Source of the DNA: Marthasterias glacialis
Taxonomy: Eukaryota; Echinodermata; Asteroidea; Forcipulatida; Asteriidae
Assembly: GCA_911728455.2 (NCBI GenBank)
Contig: OU452228.1
Coordinates: 8,852,629 to 8,916,628, forward strand
Direction: 5' to 3'
DNA length: 64,000 nucleotides
The first letter of the stretch is position 1. The number at the start of each line of letters is the position of its first letter. The notes under the pieces were generated by a model. It was not told the DNA's origin. It was given only the letters and a program-made list of their open reading frames with translations, and did no database searches. Shown here one piece after another: positions 1 through 11,945 of this stretch. Both the position numbers and the translations under genes were made by a program.

Positions 1-2100
1 GGAGCTTGTTGCAAATAAACGGAATCGGTGATAATTCACACACATGTAAATGTGGAGTAGCATATCAGGACAAATAGTGCAATTAGCTTCCACAGATGCT
101 GTTTCAGAAACAACCGAGTCAATGATTATTATGAAAGGTTCATTATCGTCATCGTTATTACTTAGTCTGTGTTGATAGAGTGTAGAATGTATTTGAGGTC
201 TACATTTTAGCTTGTAAAATCCTGGTCATGACACTTGGAGTCCTCGAGGCAAACATGTTCTTAAAATGCTTTCCATCACGCAAGAGTGAACAATTGCCAG
301 CGAGGATACATTTTGATTTGTTGGCTACGTTTTGATTTGAAATGATTTGTTGATAAAAAAGTAATCAAAACAATTTTCCTGGTAGCTTAAAGGCCCAATT
401 GAGACTTTGAAAAAATATAGAAGTATTAAAATGCCAACATCAAAATTGCGTGTGGGCTGATACTGCAGCTTCAGTTTCTATGAACTGTCTGTAACGTTTT
501 GATGTCTCAGATTTATGTGACTATTCATTTTCTATTTTACTTCTATAGACCTTGTGCAACTTTGTCACAAGTCACACACGTGCTTTCAATGTTGCCATTT
601 CGGTGATCCCCCTTTGCATAAGAAAAGTACACAAGTTTCATGTTTATTGTAAATATTTAACAGGTTTCGAGCGGGAATATTGTGATCATTTCCAAAAACT
701 GGAAACTATTACGCCACTTAATGAATTTACTTACCAAGCTTACTTTCAGAATAAAGATTTAAAAATCTTGAAAAAAGATCTTGAGTTTAAACAGATTTTA
801 TGTCGTAAAATTACCCAAAACAACACGTGTGTCAGCCTGACGCGCAGCAACATTACGCGCATAATTTAGCGTAATGCAGAAGATATTTCTTTGCATCGAT
901 TGGCTCGATGATTGCCTCGCGGCATGATTGTAATAGTTGCACGCAACTGAAGTACGCACTGGTGATCACCAAAATGATTGCAAGCGGTCGGTGACCTTAC
1001 GTCTCTAGAACAACTTTTATTATTTTTTTCCAAAGTTTAGTCCCTGGCTGCTATGGAAAATGTTTTGTGAACCATGAAATAAAGTAACAAAGAATAAATC
1101 CTCTTAAAGTGTTTCAGAAATACCACTGTCCCGATGAAGAAAAAACCCACGAAAGGCTAACAATGGGGACAAGAGAACTGTCCGTCCAATTCTTAAATCC
1201 CCCAAACAACTGACTGTGTTTTAATACCCACTAATGTAAGAAAGAGAGAAACCACTGTTTTGTCCGCCACATATCACTCTTGCAAAGAGCCATATGGCAG
1301 ACAACTCTTTTTAGAGGGAAAGACAAGTATTTTCAACTTGAATCATAGTAAAGTTTGCTCCAATTTCACTCAAAAAGGGTGATGCAAAGTGAGTTTCACT
1401 CTCAAAAGAGCCAAAATGACACCACTCGTGTGAGAGAGTGAATTTTTCACTCTTTTACATTTAGAGAGTACCTGTTTCTTTTCTTTTTTCTTCATGAGAC
1501 TGAGAGTCACAGGTACTTTTTTTGTCAAGTGTTCCCCTGTACTTTCCGAGCCAATTTTAGGACATATATCACAGAGCTTACACTGCCCAGTCGTAAATTC
1601 CTCCGATCGGATCTATCAAGCGTAGCCTCGTCAGTCAACGATGGGCTAATCCCTGATTTCACACCTGCAAAATTTATCAATTTGTTGTCAAATTTGTTTT
1701 GTTAGAAAAAGACGGGGAAAAAAAAGGAGAAGAGGTAACTTAAAACATTTCTTTGGATGTATGCTTTAACGGGGAAAGCAATAACTCCCCCCGTTGCCCA
1801 AAGGGGAAACAACAAAACACGGGCGGAAAACGTCAGAAATATTTGTCCAATTACTTGTACTTTGTTCGAAATTACTTTTTCCCCCGGACAACCTACAGTA
1901 CCTCCTGTGTTTTGAGATATTGTGTTTCAGGTTATATCTGGTACAGCGTGATCGAATCTGAAATGTTCAAAGTAGGAGGACATTCAGCTGTACTTCTTCG
2001 AAGGTCGTCTTCATTACTGTGTGCTAATGTCTCGTACTTCATTTTTGATGTGACCACTTGTGCTGCAAAATGCAGGTCTATATTTTTCACCCATGGGTAT
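1..2100. other. Non-coding stretch, no gene recognised
   Basis: No coding exon, RNA gene or known transposon was recognised. Frames are short and broken. Between about 1255 and 1475 there are several CACTCTTTT/AAGAGTG-type words in both orientations, including a perfect 8-bp stem around 1435-1455 (AGAGTGAA, three bases, TTCACTCT). That makes the stretch hairpin-prone, but no known family was identified. Confidence 0.5.
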
Positions 2101-2106
2101 AAATGG

Positions 2107-2325
2107 GTACCTGTGAGGGTAGATGTTGGTTGATGCTGTGTTTGAAAAAGCCTTCGGAGCGCCAGGGCAGCTCGGGGCTGTAGACTCCCCAGGGAGCTGA
2201 GAAAGATTACATGAATGTTATTGGCCAAATGACCAGGGCATTAATGTAAAGCGCATTGAGACGTTTTTGTGAAATGCACTATATAAGAACTACTTATTAA
2301 TTTTTTTTTAATTATTATTATGTAT
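2107..2325 (+). mobile_element. SINE family B, 5'-truncated copy
   Basis: The middle reads ACTCCCCAGGGAGCTGAGA, then TGACCAGGGCATTAATGTAAAGCGC, and the end runs into an ATATAAGAAC tail followed by T-rich/ATT-rich sequence. The same order of words is seen at 16920-17150, 25030-25355, 46985-47230 and 37036-37310. The 37036 copy keeps a tRNA-like head, so this copy is the 3' half of a tRNA-derived SINE. The AAAGCGC...ATATAA tail resembles L2/CR1-type LINE 3' ends, the likely mobilising partner. Confidence 0.7.
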
Positions 2326-2603
2326 GCATTGAACCCTAACAATGACTTGTATTAAATTGGGCTCATCTTTGCAGTTTTTTTTTTCTCATCAATTCTGTAG
2401 CCAGCCTCTCTCTCTCTCTCTGTTCTACAGTTATTTCCATGATAGAAGTTCGAACTGATTTAGGGTTCTACCCACGCTGGTCGGTGCCGGAAAACCTGAT
2501 CGGCACTCAGGATTCCCTAACCACCACTTGGGAAATTATGTTTTTTTTCCCCGACCACCACTCAATTTCTAATTTTTCAAAGTAAACTTTATCTAACTCC
2601 TGG

Positions 2604-2692
2604 TGGATTTCACAAAACTAGTCCTAACTTAGGACTGGTCCTAACTTATGACAAGTCCTGTAAGTTAGGACTAGTTACTCGTCCTAACTCCA
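2604..2692. mobile_element. Small foldback / MITE with CCTAACTTAGGACTAG units
   Basis: GGATTTCACAAAACTAGTCC leads into repeated AGTCCTAACTTAGGACT words in both orientations, so most of the 90 bases can pair with themselves. The GATTTCAC start resembles the arm of the foldback at 13203-13340. The right end seems to have been lost. The superfamily is not clear. Confidence 0.55.
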
Positions 2693-2869
2693 CACCGGGC
2701 TCCTGCTGCCGGGCTGTTTGTGCATGAAATCAGGCTTTCTGCCTGTTCTCACCCATATAATACACTCTTTGCTGAGATGTAGAACAAAGAGCCATTGCTA
2801 TAGTCTTTACCCACGTACTGCATTTTTTTTGGAACTCCCTGCCTGGTGCATGGAACTAGGCAGTTATTA

Positions 2870-3620
2870 TAGTTAAAGTGTCTTGCTAGGATTCAAACCC
2901 TCCATTTGATGCAATTAAAGCTTGGAAGATTGTTCAGCCAACCAGGTCACACGTGTTGTATCTGTAACAAATCTTTAGATTCTGCCACATCTTCATTTAA
3001 TAACTACAGTGCAGGCAGTTAAGTGTATATTTAAGTGTCTCGTCTGAAGGCACACATCCGGCCAAGCTTGGATTCGAACCCACAACCAGAACTTAGTCGA
3101 CCACTCAGCTGGGTCACCACTCTTAGTAAGACTTTGAGTTTAGGCTCTTTTGCAAATCCCCATTCAAGAAATAGGCTATTAGGATATTCCGGTGTCATGC
3201 TTGAGAACATTTACAAAAGCCCAGCTGGGATTCGAACCCACATTCCAACACACATGGATGTCGTGGACTTTTGTCTCTTGTGTAGAAAAGCCAGATGTCT
3301 GATTTAGAATAAGAATCTACCCATCCTCATCATAGAACATTAGACAATTAGGATATTCAGGTGTCTTGATTAAGGGCATTTAAAAAGCCAAGCTGGGATT
3401 CGAACCCATATTCTGGTGCACCTGAATTTGGTAGACTCTTGTTAAAAAAAAAGACATGTTTGATTTAGAATCTACCACATCATCCGTGGACAGCAAAGTT
3501 TATAAGGTGTCTTGCTTCAGGGCACCAGACCCACCGAACTTGGATTGGAACCATTATCCCTGAACTCAGTTGACCTCTCAGCCAAGCCATCCCTCTCGTT
3601 AGAGGCTTTTTAGTTTCAGA
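2870..3620 (-). repeat. Array of five tRNA-like (Pol III B-box) SINE-head units
   Basis: On the minus strand the B-box word GGTTCGAATCC or a variant recurs at about 2891, 3071, 3231, 3398 and 3543, spaced 145-180 bases. The unit at 3035-3120 also has an A-box-like CAGCTGAGTGG on the minus strand, at tRNA-like distance. Each B box is followed on that strand by a word like the SINE sequence GTGTCCTTGAGCAAGACAC. The units are diverged from each other. None folds as a full tRNA, so I call them SINE-derived and not tRNA genes. Confidence 0.65.
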
Positions 3621-3843
3621 CTCTGACAAATCCTCAATAAAAATAGAAATCCTTCTGGTTGTCTAAATACCCCCAGCCCCCAAGTAAGCAAATACAAAGT
3701 TATAGCTTCATATCTGTATGTTTGTAAAAGTTTATATCATTACAGGTGTTGACATCCTCAGTCCTTTAATAAATCAAGTTCCCCCAAGCCACGGAATGTC
3801 TTCCCATACTCTAATATCTCATTCTGACGATGATAAATACCTG

Positions 3844-4075
3844 GAAGCTTTTGGATCTACGCAGAGGGGAAGATCTGTGTTATGGCTCATTGTTTAAGGG
3901 CTGTGAAATGGAAATTGTCTTGGTCTTAGGGTATAGCATCTGACGTATATGCCTAGAAGCTTGTGGATTTATCTACACAGAGGGGAAAGTCTGTGTTATG
4001 ACTCGTTGTTTAAAGGATGTTAAATGGAAATTGTCTTGGTGTTGGGGTAGGCGAGCATCTGATGTGTTATCGCCC
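3844..4075 (+). repeat. Two-copy tandem duplication, about 112 bp
   Basis: The segment starting GAAGCTTTTGGATCTACGCA at 3844 repeats from 3956 as GAAGCTTGTGGATTTATCTA. The copies share CAGAGGGGAA, CTGTGTTATG, TTGTTTAA and AAATGGAAATTGTCTTGGT in the same order. Divergence is moderate. A short TTGTGA run follows at about 4107-4133. No coding role is apparent. Confidence 0.8.
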
Positions 4076-4924
4076 AACAGTGGAGTTTTAAAGAGGATCT
4101 CCAATGGCAACTTAGATTGTGATTGTGATTGTGATTTTCCAGTAGATAGAGCCCTTATGATGGTGGAGCAGAACTCACAAGTCTCTAACCTCACGTTAAA
4201 TTTGTGTGAAATGTCATTTTATTTGTTACTCTTTCGGAGCGAAAGTTGAAACAATTTACATGACGTCATTGGGTACCAACAACAAATAGGTCTGCACATT
4301 CCAAAGAGGATTTTTTAAGTCTGTCTAAAGGTCAAAATCAATCCCTTTTGGATTCGATATTGAAATTCAGGAATGACCTAAAAAAAAAAACACCAGACAG
4401 GAAAAGGGAAGCCATTTCAGCAGAAAAGAAATTATCAATTGTTCAAGGAAAAGCCAAATGTCTGTAATTTAAAACTAGTTGTCTTTGTGCTGTTGACTTT
4501 ATCAAAATATGGGTGCCATTTCAACTGACAAATAAACACAGATAATTCTACAAGGTAAAAGGGATGCTCAGTGTTTTTGTTAAGCATCAGTTTTAAAAAT
4601 TATTAACTGAGAGTTATTACATATACAAAATGAGGACTCAAGAACATTAGATGCCCACACAAATCTAACTTGTCTTGAAAAAGAAGCATTTTTTTTTCAT
4701 GTACATGTAACTATTTCGACATAAATTTGGACAGACGATTTGACAGAGCGAGGACGTCCCTGTTTCGCTTTCAAGCAGAAAACAGGGGCCGTCACTTTGA
4801 AAACCCGTCTAAACAATCGGAGAGCAAAGAGAAGTCCTTGGTTTCCTGTGTTGCAAACATCTGTGTGCTTCTGTGTGTATTCCTTAAAAGCATTTCTAAC
4901 TTTAAAAGCTATTTTTATTACATA

Positions 4925-5200
4925 GGGCATTCAGGTTGGCTCAGTGGTTTCTTTCCCTGCCTTTCACCTCTGTGGACCCCGGTCCGAATCCCGGACTGGA
5001 TTCTTGCACGTGGATTGGGTTTTCGGTCCCTACCTGATTGCATGGGTTTTTTCCTATTTGGGGTTTTCCTCCCACATCTAAAACTGACATTTCTTCAACA
5101 TCTTCTCTACACAGGTATCTTCAGGCCTACGGGTCACAGTGCTAGTCACTTTTGAGGGTCCCTTGGTTTCATTACCAGAAAGATATAAATAATAATAACA
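4925..5200 (+). mobile_element. tRNA-derived SINE, family C
   Basis: The head has an A box (GGTTGGCTCAGTGGTT) and a B box (GGTCCGAATCCCGG) about 50 bases apart, as in Pol III type-2 promoters. A unique body follows (GTGGATTGGGTTTTCGGTCC). The end is CAGTTTCATTACCAGAAA-like, then ATAAATAATAATAAC. The same 3' end closes the Deu-type SINE at 31311-31660, which suggests a shared LINE partner. A second head of this family lies at 19365-19460 on the other strand. A 142-residue frame crossing this region is spurious. Confidence 0.75.
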
Positions 5201-5819
5201 GTGAATTAGTTTTCTAGTATATTCCTTTTTGCAGCTACCAGCTACACTCAGCAATTTTTAATCATCAAGTTAGAGTGCACATAAAAATAATACTCTCAGA
5301 ATATCAAACCCACTTTTGATCATGAAACTTGGGCATGTTTGACCGTTTTTTTTTCTTTTTTTTTTTACTACTCAAAACATGAATTGGTCTCAATTTGGAA
5401 CATAACAAATTATTGCTTTTATAACAACTGCAAAGGAATAACAAAACAACCACTAGCTTGCGGGTTTTTATTGAGTACATGTTTAAAATGCTTTGTCTGC
5501 TGACTGTTGTCTGCCAATTGGATTAATAGATATACAAATTTGATGGCTGTATACCAAACTTCATCTAAACAATATAAAAAAGGATGATGATACCTTATTC
5601 TGCAAAAAAGTTTAAAGGCGTGACATTTTGACCTGAGCATAGTCAAAGGCTTTTTAAAAAAGACTCTGTTTTGGTCAAAACGTCTGCCCATTAACAATTT
5701 ATGAATTGTTACTACCATTGGGATTGGTTTAAGCAGCTTGTAACGCCCCTTTTTTTAATAGTGTTAAATTCTGATGAAGAGATACAGTTATTTTTAAAAT
5801 AGAGGATTGGAGTAAATGC

Positions 5820-6510
5820 AATTTTTCCCCAAACCAACAATGTGTCATCCGTTTATGGTACATTCTTGTTTTGTTGAAAATTAGAGGAGTGAAATTAATG
5901 TGCTTTTCAAAAGCCAATGATATGGGCCTATCATTCCTTTATGATTTGTTTCTTGAAAACTAGAGGAGTGGAATGAATGTACTCTTCCAAACACCAATGA
6001 TGTACCATCCCTTTATGTTATGATTCTTGAAAACTAGAGGATTGGAATGAATGTACTCTTCCAAATACCATTGATGTATCATCCTTTTTATGATATAGCC
6101 CTAGGTTTCTTGAAAACTAGAGGAGTGGAATTAATGTACTCTTTCAGAAATCAATGATGTACCATTCCTTTGTGTTATGTTTCTTAAAAACTAGAGGATT
6201 GAAATGAATGTACTCTCCCCAAAACCAATGATGTACCATCCTTTTATGATAGTTTTCATGAAAACTAGAGAAGTGGAATGAATATACTCTTCCAATAACC
6301 AGCGATGTACCATCTCTTTATAATATGTTTCTTGACAACCAGAGGAGTGGAATGACTACTCTTCCAATAACTAATGGTGCCCATGTACTACTATCACTTG
6401 ATACTAATAGTAGTATCACATTAACATGATTGTACTCTACCAAGAACCACTGATGTACCATCCCATTATCAATGTGTCTTGAACACTAGATGATTAAAAT
6501 GAATACCAGG
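5820..6510 (+). repeat. Minisatellite S1, monomer about 74 bp
   Basis: About eight units carry TTCTTGAAAACTAGAGGAKTGGAATGAATGTACTCTTCCAA and ATGATGTACCATCCCTTTATG, the words in fixed order. Starts of TTGAAAACTAG fall near 5953, 6027, 6110, 6184, 6258 and 6332, mostly 74 apart; outer units are degenerate. The same monomer recurs as a short array at 43855-44065 and singly at 16110-16152 and 51748-51801. Confidence 0.85.
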
Positions 6511-6549
6511 AGTACAAAGCACCTTTCCTTTAATTTCACATTTCATCAT

Positions 6550-7640
6550 TTTATCACAACACCCACCCGCCTTAAGAAATCCTAATCAATAATCAATAAA
6601 GAAAGCACTGTCAGTGCAGGCATCATTCAACCAAAGTGCCATACATTTTGAAGTGCGCTCTCTCTCTCTCTGTCTCTGTGTCTCTCTCTGAAAATTAGCT
6701 TTTTGTTTCACGCAGTAGGTTTTATCCAGTAGAGCCCCTGTTGATTTCATACAGTAGACTGACACGTCCTCCCCCCCCCCCCTTTTAAGTGAAACATTCT
6801 TGTTTTTCCTGATGAATGTTTTCAAAGAGTTGATTTTAATCATAAAGTGACATGAATAAATGTTTTAACAACAGCGGTTGATTGATAAGATTGGTTGGAT
6901 TGTAAGAATCATAAATACAAAATAATTGTGGAGAAGTTTTTTTTGTTGAAAATCCGAGATGAGTGTAAAGTTGTTTTGGTAGTCTCTTAAATTGCTTTAA
7001 AATCCGTTTGTATTTTCAACTTTTCCCTTCCTTTAATTATACTGAGCTGTGGTACATGTAAAGGATAATTTTCAATCCAAAAAGATCCTCTTTAACAAGA
7101 GAATTGTCAAACTGACTAATTGAAAATTTGCAAACATTTACAACCTGGTCTCCTCTTTTTGGAAATGTTTTTTGTTTTATGTTGACTGATGAAATCTATG
7201 CAGATTTCATTTCCCCACTTTGGCCAATTAGGCTGCTGTTAAATTCCCTTTAAAAGTTACAAGTAGACAAAGTGTTCTTACGTTTTTTTTGCAAAGGCTG
7301 TCCTAATTCCATCCAGTTGTCCAGTCCAGAAGACAGAAAATCGGCCTGGTTAATCACTCTCACAAGTCAGTTATCTTTCCCAGAACAGCATCATCGGTCA
7401 GGAGTAAAAACCTTGTCAAGAGACAGCATTCAATGTGGCATTTGAAGCCCCGAGTCAAACAGTTTGCGGCTGTCATGCACACAGCCGGACGAGATGTGAA
7501 TGCTGGCAACGAGAGCCCTCCCCAACTTTGTGGAAAACATCCACACGTTTTTGCATAGACTCTCCGAGAGTGGTCCACTCAACACGACCGTCACTGAACG
7601 GCACAGTGTGCAGATTGGATTATCACCAGTTGAGAGAAAT
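6550..7640. other. Non-coding stretch with simple repeats
   Basis: Contains a CT/GT-rich microsatellite at 6656-6690 and a C run at 6769-6782. No gene or transposon was recognised. Confidence 0.5.
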
Positions 7641-7654
7641 CATTACTGCACAGA

Positions 7655-7725
7655 GTCCCTGTGGGGCTCAAACCCACACAGCACATCGGTGTAGTCTAAC
7701 CAATAAGCCGTGTTGTTCACCACAG
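7655..7725 (-). repeat. tRNA-like SINE head, degenerate
   Basis: The minus strand reads GGCTTATTGGTTAGACTA (A-box-like) and then GTGGGTTTGAGCCCCAC (B-box with a short stem) about 30 bases later. No acceptor stem can be formed, so this is a SINE remnant and not a tRNA gene. The body that should follow on the minus strand is not recognisable. Confidence 0.4.
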
Positions 7726-8474
7726 ACACTGCCTGCTGAGTATTGCCCGTGATGCCGTTAATGAAACCGTGAGACTGTTACGTCTGGCGGTGAGTGACAG
7801 GGATAGCGTGGATATTGTGCAAACGGCGCGCGTAGCTCCCGGCCACGTTAAATCAGGCGAGATCGTTACGAGCAGGTGGGCAGGGGAAGATGGGAAAACA
7901 CGGCGTGTGTAAACTGAAACAAAGGGAGTTATTAAACATCGGCGGGAAGGAGTTTACGGGTGAGGTTAGGGCTCATGTGCTTTTTAAATCCTGAGCAGAG
8001 CCGATTGGTCGTGACATTGATTCAGTCTGACCCTAGGGGTGGGTTCCAAAACCTCCTCTCATCCTCAGGTGATAGGAGTTCAACTTTATGCTCTCCGTAC
8101 ATTCAAGGTTATGACTTAATCAGTCCATCGAATAAATCCAAACCCAACACTGTGGAAGATACCTTTTGTTCACACACTTTCCTTCCTCTCTTTAAATACT
8201 GTGTAGAAAAATCAATTTGTTGTATTTTTACATTGTGAATATTTTTTTATTCTCTTTTGTGGGGAATGTGGCATGAAAACATTTATTTCCATTGATAGAA
8301 TTGTGTGTGTAGAGTGTGTTCTGTTGTTATTTATGGCCCTTGAGTAAGACTCTGCTGGGGTCGAAATATGAGATCATTACCACTTTTTACATTATACCAC
8401 AGGTGATTTTGGTTGGTAAGCAGTTTGCAAAGGCTGTTTCTTTTTCAAAACATTTAAATACATTTTTTAAATGG

Positions 8475-9320
8475 TATTAAATGGTCAGACAGTAGGTAGG
8501 TTGGTTGTTAACTGTGTAGATGCATTCACCACGTTATGTCAAGTTGCAGGCTGCTGTAGTTTATCTATCATTCAAAACCACACTGGATGATATTGAATGG
8601 TCAGACAGTAGGAGGGTTGAGTTTGGGGTGTGGTACATGCATTCACCACATGATTTCACATTGCAGGCTGGCAGAGGTTATCAATCAAAGCCACAGTGGA
8701 TGATATTGAAATGGTCAGACAGTAGGAGGGTTGACAGTGTACTGTGCAGATGCATTCATCAGATCTTATCAGATTGCCCGCAAGCATAGCTTATCTGTCA
8801 ATCAAAACCACAGTGGATGATAGTGAAATGGTCAGACAGTAGGAGGGTTGACAGTGTACTGTGCAGATGCATTCATCAGACCTTATCAGATTGCCCGCAA
8901 GCATAGTTTATCTATCAATCAAAACCACAATGGATGATAGTGAAATGGTCAGACAATAGGAGGGTTGACTGTGTACCGTGCAGATGCATTCATCAGATCT
9001 TATCAGATTGCCCGCAAGCATAGTTTTTCAATCAATCAAAACCACAGTGGATGATAGTGAAATGGTCAGACAGTAGGAGGGTTGACTGTGCAGGGTGCAG
9101 ATGCATTCATCAGATCTTATCAGATTGCCCGCAAGCATAGTTTATCTATCAATCCAAACCACAGTGGATGATAGTGAAATGGTCAGACAGTAGGAGGGTT
9201 GACAGTGTACCGTGCAGATGCATTCATCAGATCTTATCATATTGCCAGCTAGTGTAGTTATAAGTGTCATTCAAAACCACAGTGGATGTCACTTAACGAC
9301 CAGACTGTAGGACTGTTTCT
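8475..9320 (+). repeat. Minisatellite S2, monomer about 117 bp, eight units
   Basis: ATGGTCAGACAGTAGG starts at 8481, 8597, 8711, 8828, 8945, 9062 and 9179, with a degenerate last unit near 9297. Spacing is 114-117 and exactly 117 in the five central intervals. Central units are nearly identical (ATGCATTCATCAGATCTTATCAGATTGCCCGCAAGCATAG) while the edge units are diverged, the usual sign of unequal exchange in the middle of an array. An 89-residue frame through the first units is not a gene. Confidence 0.92.
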
Positions 9321-9329
9321 GTTATTTTA

Positions 9330-11450
9330 GGAAGGGGGGGGGTGGGAGTCAACCAAAGAATCAGAACAGTTGAAATGAGGTCATGATTGTGACAAAAAAA
9401 ATAAAACGTCAAGATTCTAGTATCAGTTTTTAAATTTGATTTTTGACAGTCATCCAGTACGGTATTTCTATCTCAATTTAATAGAGGGCAGGTGTTAACC
9501 CATTTGTCTGAAATGTCGAAGCTTGCCATCGTTAAAATATCAGGTTTGAAAGATAGCAGTAGCAGGTAATGAATACGTAGCAAATTTTTTTTCATTTTTT
9601 TTTTCTTGATTTTTTTTTTTTTTAATTCGATTCAATTACACATTAAACACTGCTTAAGTAATTTTCCATCAGTACTTAAATCAATGGTTGTTAATCGTTT
9701 TTTCCATTACTTTTTAGGGAGTAATGTGTGAAATGAGGAAATTACTTGGGATAATTCACTAAAAGTGGCAATAATTTGTCTCGTTTGGTGTGATTTAACA
9801 CATCAATCACAGTGTGCAGTTTCCTTGTTATGATTTATGAATTGCTGTTACACTTTCTGTAGCCCTTTTTCTAACCAATTCTTGGGAAATAAAATGCCAG
9901 AAAATTCCTGGGGAATTTTAACCCCACCACAATCCCATGTTCGTTTTTTCACGAGATGCATTTTTTTTCTGGGAAAATGAGCACTCAGTATGCTTACCCT
10001 TAGGTTATCTCGCTTTAAAAGTTGCACATGTATCCCCCCAAATTTTCTCAAGCCAGCAAACGGGCCATTGTTAAAACCTCCCATTGTGTAAAATTGGAAT
10101 ACCGAAACAAAGGTCACCCGAACATTCCACATGTTGATCAATTTTTCACGGAGCATGCACATGCTGTGTAATGCTTTGTTTCACCCACACAAACCGGACA
10201 GATGGCACTCAGTATTTTGCAAATTTTCGGCTATTGTATAATCCCCATTCCAGACCTTTGTCTTTTTTGTTCCAAGAAGAGGATTATGAGACAAAGAGAG
10301 GCATCCACCATTGTTCATTCATTGTATTTCGGCTTAATGGAGGTGAGTCAGAGTTAACCGGGGATCTTGGTTCCGGATTTAGTACCAATCCTTTGCAATT
10401 CACGGTGCATGAATTTGAGGTTTTTTCGATAGAGAAAACAAAAATCACAGTGCAGTAAAGAGAATCTTTGTTCTCTTGGCTATGTCAAGGCAAGATTTCT
10501 TTGTACTCTCAAAGGAAATGATTCCGACAATTCTGAGAAAATAATCCTATCAGGCTGGACAGGGGGAAAAAAAAGAAGAAGAATCCTGGAGGCAACTAGT
10601 TTAAATCTCTACTCCCTTGCAGGGGTTGCTATTCCCCAGGACTTTGCCAGAGTTAGCAATTCAATTGTGAAAAGATCAAACCAAGTTTCCCTTGGAGTTT
10701 CCCTGGAAATCTGTCTCTTGTCTAAGGTGCCTGTTACCAGGGAGCTGTTTTGTGTGAGAATTGTTACCAGGACATCACTGGTAAAAAGAAAATAACTATT
10801 GAATGGTATTTTTGTACCAAGAGTGTAGGATTTGATTTTACATACACTTTTTGCTGTAGGTTGACAATTTGCAGATTAAGGGATTAACATGTTGATCAAT
10901 TTTTCACTAGTCATGGATGACATTTGTTTATAAAAGTCTTAAGAAGGACACCTCTCAGTTTTGTCCAAGTTTATGAATTTTTGCATACATCAGTCACTGT
11001 GTTTTTACAACTTCCTCTATAGGTGAAAAAATGGTGATGCTTGAGTTTATGTGTATTATTTTCCGGGGGGGGGGGGGGGGGGGCGATAGTCTACAGACAG
11101 TGTGGAACATGTTCATTGAATGTTTGAGGAACAGGGTTTTAATCGCAGAAGGCTCTGGTTGAATCGGATACTGTGTCGTGTTTTATAGCTCCCGAGAGGG
11201 CCATGTATTTTGATGAATGCGCATCAGTGTCTGTGTGTTCAGTGTCACATTAATGTCACTTGGGAGAACAAATAGCCGAATGATAAGTGGGAGACGCTTA
11301 GAAAGACAGCGGGGATCATCAATTCTCAAAGTGATGATGATCAAAAAGTGATTGCAGGACATTTATTAAACTTCGAGGTATGATACATCACTGGTTTATT
11401 GGAGAAGAACCATCCTCTGTTTTTTTCAATAAGCAGGCCCAATTCTAGGC
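9330..11450. other. Non-coding stretch; poly-T and poly-G tracts
   Basis: Holds T-rich runs at 9585-9625 and a 19-base G run at 11065-11083. A short segment at 10279-10344 is open and is flanked by an acceptor-like pyrimidine tract plus AG and a donor-like GTGAGT (see findings), but nothing identifies it as an exon. Confidence 0.45.
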
Positions 11451-11471
11451 CCGATAAGCCATTTGCGAGTT

Positions 11472-11600
11472 AGGCCGTGTCTGTGTTGGCGACTGCGGCT
11501 ACTGCTGTGGCTACGGCTGAGGCTGTTACTATAGACATCCTATACTTCAATGCTTACTCATGTGACTATCGAGCCACAGTGGCTAATTCGGACGCGGCCT
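11472..11600. mobile_element. MITE-like element with about 28-bp imperfect terminal inverted repeats
   Basis: The left end AGGCCGTGTCTGTGTTGGCG and the reverse complement of the right end, AGGCCGCGTCCGAATTAGCC, align over roughly 28 bases with several mismatches. The interior is rich in CTGCGGCTAC/GGCTACGGC words. Length is 129 bp. No target duplication was identified. Confidence 0.55.
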
Positions 11601-11819
11601 CAGGTTGGAATAATTTCTGGAACACTGACTCGCGTGATCACAAGTGAGCGCTTAAACTTGAATTCCCCAGACTGGGGCAAGCAACCTCCAGATGGGCAAG
11701 ACCTGTACCATTGTGCCCGACACATTCATTCAGAGTGGTGTGTGGGCGCTCGTCGTTTCTTACATAACTACAAGATTCAAACTCCCTCTAGCTACCGGGC
11801 AATCTCGGTGATCTAGTTG

Positions 11820-11945
11820 GTGAGTTGGGGGAGGAGGGGTGGCAGGGACTATGTTTTTTAATGAATAGATTTTTTGGGGGCGGGGGGCACTGAGAATTTA
11901 TGGGGGTGCCCCCAGGCCCCCACCCCAACCCCCTGGCTATGCCGC
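11820..11945. repeat. G/C-rich low-complexity insert
   Basis: G runs on the plus strand (GGGGGAGGAGGGG, TTTTTTGGGGGCGGGGGG) are followed by C runs ending GGCTATGCCGCTGGTT. On the minus strand it reads as a proline/glycine-rich frame, which is an effect of base composition. It resembles dispersed short GC-rich inserts, but the family is not identified. Confidence 0.4.

Noticed and set aside
4727..5155. 142-codon open frame (+)
   Set aside because: Its second half is the SINE at 4925-5200 and no domain was recognised in the first half.
8340..8440. Shared word TTTTGGTTGGTAAGCAGTTTGCAA with 51230-51255
   Set aside because: A real match of about 24 bases, but neither flank extends it far enough to define a repeat family.
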